This document shows, piece after piece, positions 1-5,334 of a DNA stretch of 7,019 nt; the first letter of the stretch is position 1, and each line of letters begins with the position of its first letter. Source of the stretch: Candidatus Nitrosotalea sp. FS (GTDB lineage Archaea; Thermoproteota; Nitrososphaeria; Nitrososphaerales; Nitrosopumilaceae). The translations under genes and the position numbers were made by a program. The notes beneath the pieces were generated by a model. That model was given only the letters and a program-made list of their open reading frames with translations, searched no databases and had not been told where the DNA came from. The stretch lies in NCBI RefSeq assembly GCF_011319475.1, contig NZ_RCMC01000239.1, positions 104,983 to 112,001 on the forward strand. The letters run 5' to 3'.

Positions 1-141
1 CTAAAGTCTGCCGTAAATGCAATAACCTCAATTTCAAGTGGTAGTACTCATGGAAAAGTTTACAATGATTTACAAGAATCAAGGCGTAGACAAAAGTTAG
101 AAAAACTTCAACTCTGGGAAGGGGGAAACATACTTGAGTAA
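1..141 (+). CDS. C-terminal end of a KH-domain rRNA-processing protein (Dim2/Krr1-like), partial
   Basis: Frame 1 is open from the window edge to a TAA at 139-141, giving 46 residues that end in LWEGGNILE. The stretch AVNAITSISSGSTHGKVYND followed by LQESRRQKLEKL resembles the last helix of the archaeal Dim2/Krr1-like KH protein, where a segment of the type 'A...I..L..G..H..VY..LE..RR' closes the second KH domain. In many archaea this gene sits next to RIO kinase and the top6B-top6A pair, so position supports the call. Family members bind 16S rRNA near its 3' end and act in small-subunit assembly. Only the tail is visible: no KH GxxG loop can be checked. The stop codon lies inside the top6B start region (8-base overlap), so the two genes are probably co-transcribed and translationally coupled. 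Confidence 0.62.
   Translation, partial: LKSAVNAITSISSGSTHGKVYNDLQESRRRQKLEKLQLWEGGNILE
116..125 (+). promoter_or_regulatory. Shine-Dalgarno-like site for top6B
   Basis: GGGAAGGGGG ends eight bases before the TTG codon at 134. It is inside the upstream coding region and is the only purine-rich, G-rich tract near this start. It supports the TTG as the initiation codon despite the overlap with the preceding gene. Confidence 0.5.
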
Positions 142-1966
142 AGAAGTCTTTAGCCAGATATCTCCAAGTGAGTTCTTTTATAGAAATAGAGACCTTGCAG
201 GATTTAGTAATCCTACCAGATCACTTTACACTTCGGTTAGAGAATTTGTAGAAAACGCACTTGATGCATGTGACCATAAAAAAATACTTCCTGACATTCA
301 TCTTTCAATAAAAGCAGTGGATCCTGAACAAGCAGATCCAAAACACTACATCTTGACTGTAAAAGACAATGGTCCTGGAATTGATGCAGAACACATTCCA
401 CTTGCTTTTGGTACTGTCCTTTATGGTTCCAAGTTTGGTCTCAAGCAAGCAAGAGGTATGTTTGGTCTTGGTGCTACCATGGCAATACTGTATGGTCAGA
501 TCACTACAAACAAACCAGTTACTGTGAAGAGTTGTTCTGACGGTAAAACACTTGATGAGTTTGTAATGTTGCTTGACATTCAGAAAAACAAACCAGTTAT
601 ACAAAAACACACTACAAAAGAAGGATCAAAAACGGGACTTGCAGTAAGTATTGTACTTGAGGGTGATTATTCCAAGGCAGGATCAAAAATTAGGGATTAT
701 GTTTACCAAACTTCTCTTATCACACCATATGCATCAATAACATTTGAAGATCCAAGCGGTGAAAAATTCCATTATGCAAGAATTGTAAAAGACATGCCAC
801 GTCCTCCAACTGTAATCAAACCTCATCCACATGGTATCGATGTTGAAACCATAAGAAGAATGATCACAGACACACATTATCAGATTCCAGCTATTGATAA
901 CAAGATGATTGACAAAGTCAAAAAAGAACTGAGCTTAAAGAAGAATCTTTCTCCAAAAGAAATTCTAGAGCGTGCACAGAAACGCTGGTCTGACATCTCA
1001 AAACCAGTACGGACTGTAATCTCAGTCATGTCATTTCTTAACATTGATTTTGAAGGGCTCAAAAAGATCCGAATCGACGATCTCGACGTCGCAAATAAGA
1101 CCATAACATATTGGGACTTTGGAGAATCCCAGTCTCACGCAGTAGAATTAAACCCAGATAGCCCATATTACAAGCAGCTTGCAAGCACTGTCCAGGGAGA
1201 TACGCTTCTCACCTTTTTGACAAAAAGATTCCAAAGAGTTGGACCTACCACTGCTGAAAAATTCTGTGAATTTGCCAAATTCAAGCCAGACAAGAGAATA
1301 GGCAGCATGACAAACGAGGAATTGGTAAAACTAGCAGATGCACTACAAAAGTTCGAGGAATTTCTTGCGCCCGACCCAAGTTGTCTAGCTCCACTTGGAG
1401 AAGAACCACTCTCAAAGGGAATTATGAAATTTTTCAATCCCGAGTTTGCAGCAGTATGGCAACGTAACGCTTCAGCATATTCTGGATTTCCATTCGTAGT
1501 TGAGATGGGTATTGCTTATGGTGGAGATATTCCACCAAATGGTCTCAAGGTTTACCGTTTTGCAAATCGTATACCACTTTTGTATGATGAGGGCAGTGAT
1601 GTGGTACTCAAAATAGTCAACGAGACTGAATGGGCCAGATACAAAATAAAGGGAGACCCGCCACTTGTAGTGGTATCACACATCTGCTCTACTAGAATTC
1701 CATACAAGACTGTAGGAAAAGAAAATGTTGCAGATAGACCTGAACTTGAAAGAGAATTAAAGAATGCATTACAATATCTTGCAAGAAAGTTAGCAGTTCA
1801 CATGTCACGACAAGGAGCAGCAGACATGGCAAAGAAGAGAGCAAATCTTTATTCAAAATATGTACCGCTTATTGCACAATTTGCCACTGAACTTGCTGGC
1901 AAGAAAAAAGAACCAAATTATAACCAACTAATAAGGATGGGAAGTGAGATTGAAGAACAAGTCTAG
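134..1966 (+). CDS. top6B: DNA topoisomerase VI subunit B (GHKL ATPase)
   Basis: ATP-binding subunit of the type IIB topoisomerase, which with Top6A forms an A2B2 enzyme that relaxes and decatenates DNA by ATP-gated passage through a double-strand break. All GHKL motifs are visible: N-box REFVENALDACD (36-47, general base E40 and Mg-ligand N41), DNGPGID (78-84), GMFGLGA (108-114) and KTG (166-168). An H2TH-like region follows (RVGPTTAEKFCEFA, about 368-381), then the transducer with GFPFVVEMGIAYGG (451-464) and NRIPLLYDEGSDV (478-490). At 610 residues it is longer than the crenarchaeal enzyme (about 530). The excess is mainly residues about 243-353, inserted between the PHPHGID segment and the H2TH helices. 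The start is TTG, overlapping the upstream stop by eight bases, with a G-rich ribosome site before it. Its end overlaps top6A. Confidence 0.97.
   Translation: MSKEVFSQISPSEFFYRNRDLAGFSNPTRSLYTSVREFVENALDACDHKKILPDIHLSIKAVDPEQADPKHYILTVKDNGPGIDAEHIPLAFGTVLYGSKFGLKQARGMFGLGATMAILYGQITTNKPVTVKSCSDGKTLDEFVMLLDIQKNKPVIQKHTTKEGSKTGLAVSIVLEGDYSKAGSKIRDYVYQTSLITPYASITFEDPSGEKFHYARIVKDMPRPPTVIKPHPHGIDVETIRRMITDTHYQIPAIDNKMIDKVKKELSLKKNLSPKEILERAQKRWSDISKPVRTVISVMSFLNIDFEGLKKIRIDDLDVANKTITYWDFGESQSHAVELNPDSPYYKQLASTVQGDTLLTFLTKRFQRVGPTTAEKFCEFAKFKPDKRIGSMTNEELVKLADALQKFEEFLAPDPSCLAPLGEEPLSKGIMKFFNPEFAAVWQRNASAYSGFPFVVEMGIAYGGDIPPNGLKVYRFANRIPLLYDEGSDVVLKIVNETEWARYKIKGDPPLVVVSHICSTRIPYKTVGKENVADRPELERELKNALQYLARKLAVHMSRQGAADMAKKRANLYSKYVPLIAQFATELAGKKKEPNYNQLIRMGSEIEEQV
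1933..1940 (+). promoter_or_regulatory. Shine-Dalgarno-like site for top6A
   Basis: AAGGATGG lies inside the end of top6B. It is 3 bases from the GTG at 1944 but 9 bases from an in-frame TTG at 1950. The wider spacing is more usual, so top6A may begin two codons later than the longest reading. Confidence 0.4.
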
Positions 1967-3047
1967 TGCAAAAACAGCAGAGGCAAGAAAGAAAAGATTG
2001 CTGTCATTGTTGGAGCAACAAGGTATCAACATTTATGATCATCTTGACAAAGGCAAATTTCCACAATTTGTGATACCGAGCAGATCTGTAAGTAATATTG
2101 TCTATGATAAAAAAATACGACAATACATCTTAGGTAATGCAAGTGCAGTACGTAGTTCAAGAAACATGTCGCAATTGCGTTCCTACACACAACTTGCATG
2201 GCTTGCTTTCTTTGTAAACAGGCTTGTACGAGAGGGAAAGTCTTCTACATTAAGAGACATTTACTATTCCTCACAGGCGTTTAGTATTGATTTTGAAGAC
2301 CAGCCAGAATCTGATAACATCATAGTGGATTTAGAAGCTGTACTAACAAGCCCGCGTGAAGAATTTCACATATTTCCTGAAGAAAGAAGCAGTGTATTTG
2401 GTGACCTGACAATAGAGTATACTGTTCCTGGATACGAAGGAAAGCGGATGAATCTGTCTGATCACCCTGATGGATATTTGATTGGACCAAGTTTGAGTAG
2501 TGCTGAACTTGTTGATACTAGTGCAGAACTTGTCATTGCAATAGAGAAGGGAGGTCTTTTTACAAGATTTGTTGAAGAAAAAGTTCACAAAAAATTCAAA
2601 GCTATTATCGTTGATACTGCAGGCCAAGCCCCACGATCAACAAGAAATCTTTTGAGACGATTAAACAATGAAATGGGATTACCTGTTGTCATATTGGCAG
2701 ACGGTGATGTGTATGGAGAACACATTGCAATGGTAATAAAATCTGGTTCTGCAAATGCAGCTCACTTGCGAGAGTTGACTGTACCAGATGCCAAGTGGCT
2801 AGGTGTCTGGGCAACAGACATTGAAAAATATAAACTTCCTACAATTCCTATGACTGAATCTGACATAAAGAGAATCTATGACCTTCAAAAAGATCCTCGA
2901 TATCAGGAAGGAAACTGGAAAAAACAACTCGAAGTATTTCTCAAATTGAAAAGAAAAGCAGAACTTGAGGCATTCTCAAAGTATGGTCTTACTAATATTA
3001 CAGACAAGTATCTTCCAGCAAAACTAGAAGAATCAAAGAGTTTCTAA
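1944..3047 (+). CDS. top6A: DNA topoisomerase VI subunit A (Spo11-like)
   Basis: DNA-cleaving subunit of topoisomerase VI and the archaeal homologue of the meiotic nuclease Spo11. The N-terminal winged-helix (CAP-like) domain carries RDIYYSS (104-110); by alignment with Spo11, Y108, the second tyrosine, should form the 5'-phosphotyrosyl link. The Toprim domain follows, with the conserved glutamate in IAIEKGG (E201) and the metal-binding pair in LADGDVYGEH (D253, D255). The family usually reads DGDPYG or similar, so valine at 256 in place of proline is a small departure. Length (367) is near the usual 360-390. The GTG start at 1944 overlaps the last 23 bases of top6B, giving coupled, roughly equal synthesis of both subunits; an in-frame TTG at 1950 is an alternative start. 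Its 3' end overlaps the convergent Hsp20-like gene by 15 bases. Confidence 0.97.
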   Translation: MRLKNKSSAKTAEARKKRLLSLLEQQGINIYDHLDKGKFPQFVIPSRSVSNIVYDKKIRQYILGNASAVRSSRNMSQLRSYTQLAWLAFFVNRLVREGKSSTLRDIYYSSQAFSIDFEDQPESDNIIVDLEAVLTSPREEFHIFPEERSSVFGDLTIEYTVPGYEGKRMNLSDHPDGYLIGPSLSSAELVDTSAELVIAIEKGGLFTRFVEEKVHKKFKAIIVDTAGQAPRSTRNLLRRLNNEMGLPVVILADGDVYGEHIAMVIKSGSANAAHLRELTVPDAKWLGVWATDIEKYKLPTIPMTESDIKRIYDLQKDPRYQEGNWKKQLEVFLKLKRKAELEAFSKYGLTNITDKYLPAKLEESKSF

Positions 3048-3563
3048 TTTCTTAATTCGTAAAGTAAGAACACCGTTTCTGTACTTGAAGTCGTGGATTC
3101 CCATGTCTGGTGTTGTTTCAATCGGAATCTCTTTTGAGAAATGTGCCGAGCCTCGCACGTACAAGATTCCGTCAATTAGTCTCACAGTTACTTGGTCTTC
3201 TGGACCTGGTACCTCTGCTACGAATATTATTTCCTTTTCGCCCTTGATGAGGTCGTAAACCCAGTTCTTTGTGTCTGCTTCCTTTGGTGTATACTGTGGA
3301 GTGCTATTTTCTACCGTCATTTTTTTCAGTACTCTTACCCAGTAGATCATGAATACAGCAGCTACCCCTATCAGTATGAAACTGACATACCCTTGTGACG
3401 ATCTAAGTGAAAGCATGTACACTACTCCCAAAAACAGCAAGACCATTAAGGGAATTATGAAATCAAATGATTTGTCATTAGAGTATCTGCTTTTGTAGCT
3501 TGCCAAAGATATTCTGTATGATTTAACTATGCTCCAAATATAAACACTCGTAGAATTTTCCAA
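3033..3563 (-). CDS. Membrane-anchored Hsp20/alpha-crystallin-like protein
   Basis: A 176-residue protein with two hydrophobic segments (about 34-53 and 59-77) joined by a very short loop, then a linker and an Hsp20-type beta-sandwich (about 101-173). The fold call rests on the order of elements: KGEKEIIFVAEVPG, then VTVRLIDGILYVRG, then the closing YRNGVLTLRIKK, equivalent to the 'GVL' signature of alpha-crystallin domains. The C-terminal I-x-I motif used by classical small heat-shock proteins for oligomerisation is absent. Lys/Arg residues precede the first segment (K14, R17, K24, R26, K31) and follow the second (R77, K80, K81), so both ends should be cytoplasmic, with a hairpin holding the domain at the inner membrane face. 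No ATG is suitable; TTG at 3563 is the best start and fits a leaderless transcript, with TTG at codon 20 as a shorter option. Client and function are unknown. Confidence 0.8.
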   Translation of the reverse strand: MENSTSVYIWSIVKSYRISLASYKSRYSNDKSFDFIIPLMVLLFLGVVYMLSLRSSQGYVSFILIGVAAVFMIYWVRVLKKMTVENSTPQYTPKEADTKNWVYDLIKGEKEIIFVAEVPGPEDQVTVRLIDGILYVRGSAHFSKEIPIETTPDMGIHDFKYRNGVLTLRIKKLETL

Positions 3564-3564
3564 A

Positions 3565-3586
3565 ATAAAACATGCGCATGTTTTAT
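3565..3586. repeat. Perfect 22-bp palindrome, candidate operator
   Basis: The central AAAACATGCGCATGTTTT (3567-3584) is its own reverse complement. The symmetry extends two bases each side (A/T at 3565-3566 paired with A/T at 3585-3586) and breaks at 3564/3587. It lies in the 57-base gap between ubiX and the Hsp20-like gene, over the TATA box and just before the start codon. A protein bound here would compete with TBP or block initiation. It is less likely to be a terminator, because it has no spacer for a good loop and no long T run after it in the ubiX direction. Confidence 0.7.
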
Positions 3587-3588
3587 AA
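3582..3588 (-). promoter_or_regulatory. TATA box of the Hsp20-like gene
   Basis: On the - strand the sequence reads TTATAAA, with further A residues downstream. Its centre is about 22-24 bases upstream of the TTG start at 3563, the spacing expected of an archaeal leaderless promoter. One arm of the neighbouring palindrome covers it. Confidence 0.6.
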
Positions 3589-3620
3589 TTATGTGATAAA
3601 ATTGCAGTAACTCTGAATCT

Positions 3621-4178
3621 TTAGGTGGTTTCCCATCTTTTGAACAAATTGTGCTCAACTCCGAACTGATCCAGGCATTTTCCTACCACGTGATCTACTA
3701 CATCATCGATAATTTTTGGTCTGTTGTAAAAACCTGGCATGGCAGGCAATATGACAACACCGATTCTTGAAAGCTTGAGCATGTTCTCAAGATGTATGCT
3801 GGTGAGTGGTGTCTCTCTTGGAACTAGAACCAATTTACGGGACTCTTTCATGGTAACTCCGGCAGCTCTTGCCACCAGTGTTTCTTCATATCCATTTGCA
3901 ATGCTTGAAAGTGTCTTCATTGTACAAGGAATTACTATCATGCCATCTGTCTTGTGTGTTCCACTTGAAACACTTGCAGCCATATTGGAATCATCTGAAT
4001 AATGCTCTACCAATGATTTTACATATTTCAAATCATAATCAGTTTCTAGTACAAGACATTTCTTTGCCCATTCTGTCATTATCAAATGTACATCGACCTT
4101 GCATTGTCTGAGAACCTCTAACATTCTGACGCCGTATATTATTCCTGAACTTCCAGTTAACCCTATGATTAATCTCAT
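3621..4178 (-). CDS. ubiX: Flavin prenyltransferase, UbiX/Pad1 family
   Basis: Flavoprotein that joins dimethylallyl phosphate to reduced FMN to make prenyl-FMN, the cofactor of UbiD-type decarboxylases. Counted from M at 4178 it has 185 residues. Visible family motifs: MRLIIGLTGSSG at the N-terminus (Rossmann-like FMN loop), SSGTHKTDGMIVIPC, TLSSIANGYEETLVARAAGV, KESRKLVLVPRETPL with the Arg-Glu pair, HLENMLKLSRIGVVILP and GFYNRPKIIDDVVDHVVGKC. Length matches the family. An upstream in-frame ATG at 4193 would add MVNLL; I prefer 4178 because homologues begin right before the IIGLTG strand and a TATA-like TTAAAT lies about 26 bases upstream. The usual Asn in the 'ADNL..RAADV' segment is Thr here. 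No ubiD is in the window. In these archaea prenyl-FMN could serve menaquinone synthesis, but that is inference. Confidence 0.92.
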   Translation of the reverse strand: MRLIIGLTGSSGIIYGVRMLEVLRQCKVDVHLIMTEWAKKCLVLETDYDLKYVKSLVEHYSDDSNMAASVSSGTHKTDGMIVIPCTMKTLSSIANGYEETLVARAAGVTMKESRKLVLVPRETPLTSIHLENMLKLSRIGVVILPAMPGFYNRPKIIDDVVDHVVGKCLDQFGVEHNLFKRWETT

Positions 4179-4200
4179 GAGAAGATTGACCATGTTCCAT

Positions 4201-4207
4201 ATTTAAT
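4201..4207 (-). promoter_or_regulatory. Possible TATA box of ubiX
   Basis: On the - strand ATTAAAT is centred about 26 bases upstream of the ATG at 4178, consistent with leaderless initiation at the shorter ubiX start. A second weaker candidate (AAAAGTATAG on the - strand, about 4213-4222) would instead serve the ATG at 4193. The choice cannot be settled from sequence. Confidence 0.4.
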
Positions 4208-4228
4208 TTCAACTATACTTTTGGCATG

Positions 4229-4236
4229 TTTATTTA
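4229..4236 (+). promoter_or_regulatory. TATA box of the TrmB-like regulator unit
   Basis: TTTATTTA is centred about 28 bases upstream of the GTG at 4260, a good distance for an archaeal leaderless promoter. If this box is used, the in-frame TTG at 4221 and ATG at 4236 lie upstream of the transcript and cannot be the start. Confidence 0.5.
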
Positions 4237-4245
4237 TGGCATTGC

Positions 4246-4274
4246 GAGTCTCAATATTTGTGAGTGTCAATATT
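4246..4274 (+). repeat. Tandem 13-bp direct repeat at the regulator start, candidate operator
   Basis: GAGTCTCAATATT (4246-4258) and GAGTGTCAATATT (4262-4274) match at 12 of 13 positions with a 16-bp period. The pair flanks the GTG start codon and probable transcription start of the TrmB-like gene. A protein bound here would act as a roadblock just downstream of the promoter, as in autoregulation. The pair could be chance, since the second copy is coding sequence and the region is AT-rich. Confidence 0.45.
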
Positions 4275-4628
4275 GATACTGTTGAAGAAAATATTGTCTC
4301 AGAACTTAGGTTGTCCAAAATACAATCCAAAGTATATGTCTTGGTTGTAAAAACAGGCAAAATGTCTGCATCTGATATAGCAAAAAATCTAAACATATCT
4401 GAAGAAGAGGCAAATCAAGTGGCAACAAGCCTTATCCAAAATGGAGGCTTTATTGATATTACAAAGACAGAGTTTGAATCAATGCATCCAAGATTTGCTG
4501 TTGTCAATATGTATAGGAGAATGTGTGAAAGGGAAAATATTCCATTTAAGAAGAATCTTTTGGTAGACAACATCTCAATTATTTTAGAAAAACCGTATGA
4601 TGATGCAAGAACTAAATATAACCAATAA
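4260..4628 (+). CDS. TrmB-like winged-helix transcriptional regulator
   Basis: A 122-residue protein from the GTG start (first residues MSVNIDTVEEN). The segment LRLSKIQSKVYVLVVKTGKM resembles the 'LGLS..EAKVY..L...G' opening of TrmB-type winged helices. It is followed by SASDIAKNLNISEEEANQ (positioning and recognition helices) and VATSLIQNGGFIDI (third helix and wing). The next segment, MHPRFAVVNMYRRMCE, resembles the short 'P..A......' helix after the TrmB DNA-binding domain. It is far shorter than classical TrmB sugar sensors and lacks their effector domain, so the signal sensed is unknown. I chose GTG at 4260 over TTG 4221 and ATG 4236 because of the TATA box 28 bases upstream. It is divergent from ubiX and first in a run with two small genes, so those and ubiX are its most obvious possible targets. 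Confidence 0.7.
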   Translation: MSVNIDTVEENIVSELRLSKIQSKVYVLVVKTGKMSASDIAKNLNISEEEANQVATSLIQNGGFIDITKTEFESMHPRFAVVNMYRRMCERENIPFKKNLLVDNISIILEKPYDDARTKYNQ

Positions 4629-4630
4629 TG

Positions 4631-4637
4631 GAGGAGG
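4631..4637 (+). promoter_or_regulatory. Strong Shine-Dalgarno site deciding the start at 4642
   Basis: GAGGAGG sits four bases before ATG 4642 and matches the anti-Shine-Dalgarno end of archaeal 16S rRNA. It rules against the longer in-frame ATGs at 4597-4605, which lie inside the preceding gene and would put this site in coding sequence (the run NNGGGN). Confidence 0.85.
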
Positions 4638-4641
4638 AAAC

Positions 4642-5043
4642 ATGTCTGCAGATGAAGAGTCTTCTTGTAATCATGAAATAGTGTACTTTGGAGTCACAAA
4701 TCTGAATTATGAAAGAAGAACAATAGGTTCAGTTGATACATGGAGATGTGTCAAGTGCAAAAAAATCTTCTGTGAAGAAAAGCAACTTGGAATAGAAAGT
4801 ATTGTAGACTATGTGGGAATGCCAAAAATATCTGCTGATCAAAAATGGGCTGTACTTTTATGCAATCTTAAAAAACACAAGGACAAGTGGAAGCTAGTCA
4901 AGGTCAAACAAAATGATGAAATCCAACATGAATGTGTTGATGAAAAAGTAATAAAACTAAAGGTAAAGGACTTTAAGATTGATGATGATAAACACTGGAA
5001 CTTTCTCATCGAAACTTCAATTAACAAAGCAGTAGAGATCTAA
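4642..5043 (+). CDS. Small hypothetical protein with possible zinc-binding site
   Basis: A 133-residue protein starting MSADEESSCNHE; I do not recognise the family. C9 and H11 (CNH) near the N-terminus and C36-V-K-C39 (WRCVKCKKIFC, with a further C44) could form a single zinc site, with a short beta hairpin between the two halves as in zinc-ribbon-like modules. The rest is Lys-rich and looks mixed alpha/beta (KWAVLLCNLKKHKDKWKLVK, then VIKLKVKDFKIDDD). There is no signal peptide or membrane segment, so it should be cytoplasmic. It begins 13 bases after the TrmB-like gene and ends 6 bases before the next, so the three probably form one operon. The ribosome site is much stronger than those of its neighbours, which suggests higher translation. 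Nucleic-acid binding is possible but unproven. Confidence 0.75.
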   Translation: MSADEESSCNHEIVYFGVTNLNYERRTIGSVDTWRCVKCKKIFCEEKQLGIESIVDYVGMPKISADQKWAVLLCNLKKHKDKWKLVKVKQNDEIQHECVDEKVIKLKVKDFKIDDDKHWNFLIETSINKAVEI

Positions 5044-5049
5044 ATCTTA

Positions 5050-5334
5050 ATGGACATTCAAGTTCATATCAATAATGTTCGTGGTAGTCAAATAGCTGCC
5101 AAGATTACTGGTACTTTTACTATTGATGGACATCCCTTCAAGTTCCAAGCAATAGCGTTTGGTAGGATTGGCGGACACAACATTGGTGCCAAGATCTCAA
5201 AGACTGTAGAGAAGAGTCTTGTAAAACTTGGCTATGATGTAAATGAAGTGATAAACGAACTGCAGCAAAGGCTTGTTCGTGGTGATATTACACTTCCAGA
5301 AGGACTCAAAAAAGAATCTTTTGCAGACGGCTAG
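5050..5334 (+). CDS. Conserved-looking small protein of unknown function (94 aa)
   Basis: No family recognised. The N-terminal half reads as amphipathic beta strands ([20 protein letters not shown], then [20 protein letters not shown]) with a glycine-rich turn [12 protein letters not shown]. The C-terminal half is probably helical ([20 protein letters not shown], then [13 protein letters not shown]). It has no cysteines, signal peptide or membrane segment. The ATG is 7 bases after the upstream TAA without a clear Shine-Dalgarno sequence, so translation may depend on ribosomes finishing the preceding gene. Codon use and a well-ordered strand-turn-helix pattern support a real gene. Its TAG stop shares the tetranucleotide CTAG with the stop of the convergent MTAP gene. 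Confidence 0.75.
   Translation: MDIQVHINNVRGSQIAAKITGTFTIDGHPFKFQAIAFGRIGGHNIGAKISKTVEKSLVKLGYDVNEVINELQQRLVRGDITLPEGLKKESFADG

Noticed and set aside
305..610. Antisense open frame of 101 codons inside top6B, and similar ones at 880-1104 and 1168-1437.
   Set aside because: They lie wholly within a well-conserved gene, have low-complexity or cysteine/phenylalanine-rich translations and no recognisable motif or ribosome site.
3523..3579. Short - strand frame ATGCGCATG... (18 codons) in front of the Hsp20-like gene, a possible upstream peptide or better ATG start.
   Set aside because: It is out of frame with the Hsp20-like protein, its ATGs come from the palindrome, and they probably lie upstream of the transcription start set by the TATA box.
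3565..3586. The palindrome as a rho-independent-like terminator of ubiX.
   Set aside because: A hairpin would need to open central bases for a loop and there is only a short T stretch after it; its place over a TATA box fits an operator better.
4597..4641. Longer N-terminus (MMMQELNITNNGGGN) for the zinc-site protein.
   Set aside because: It overlaps the preceding gene and consumes a near-perfect Shine-Dalgarno site located four bases before ATG 4642.
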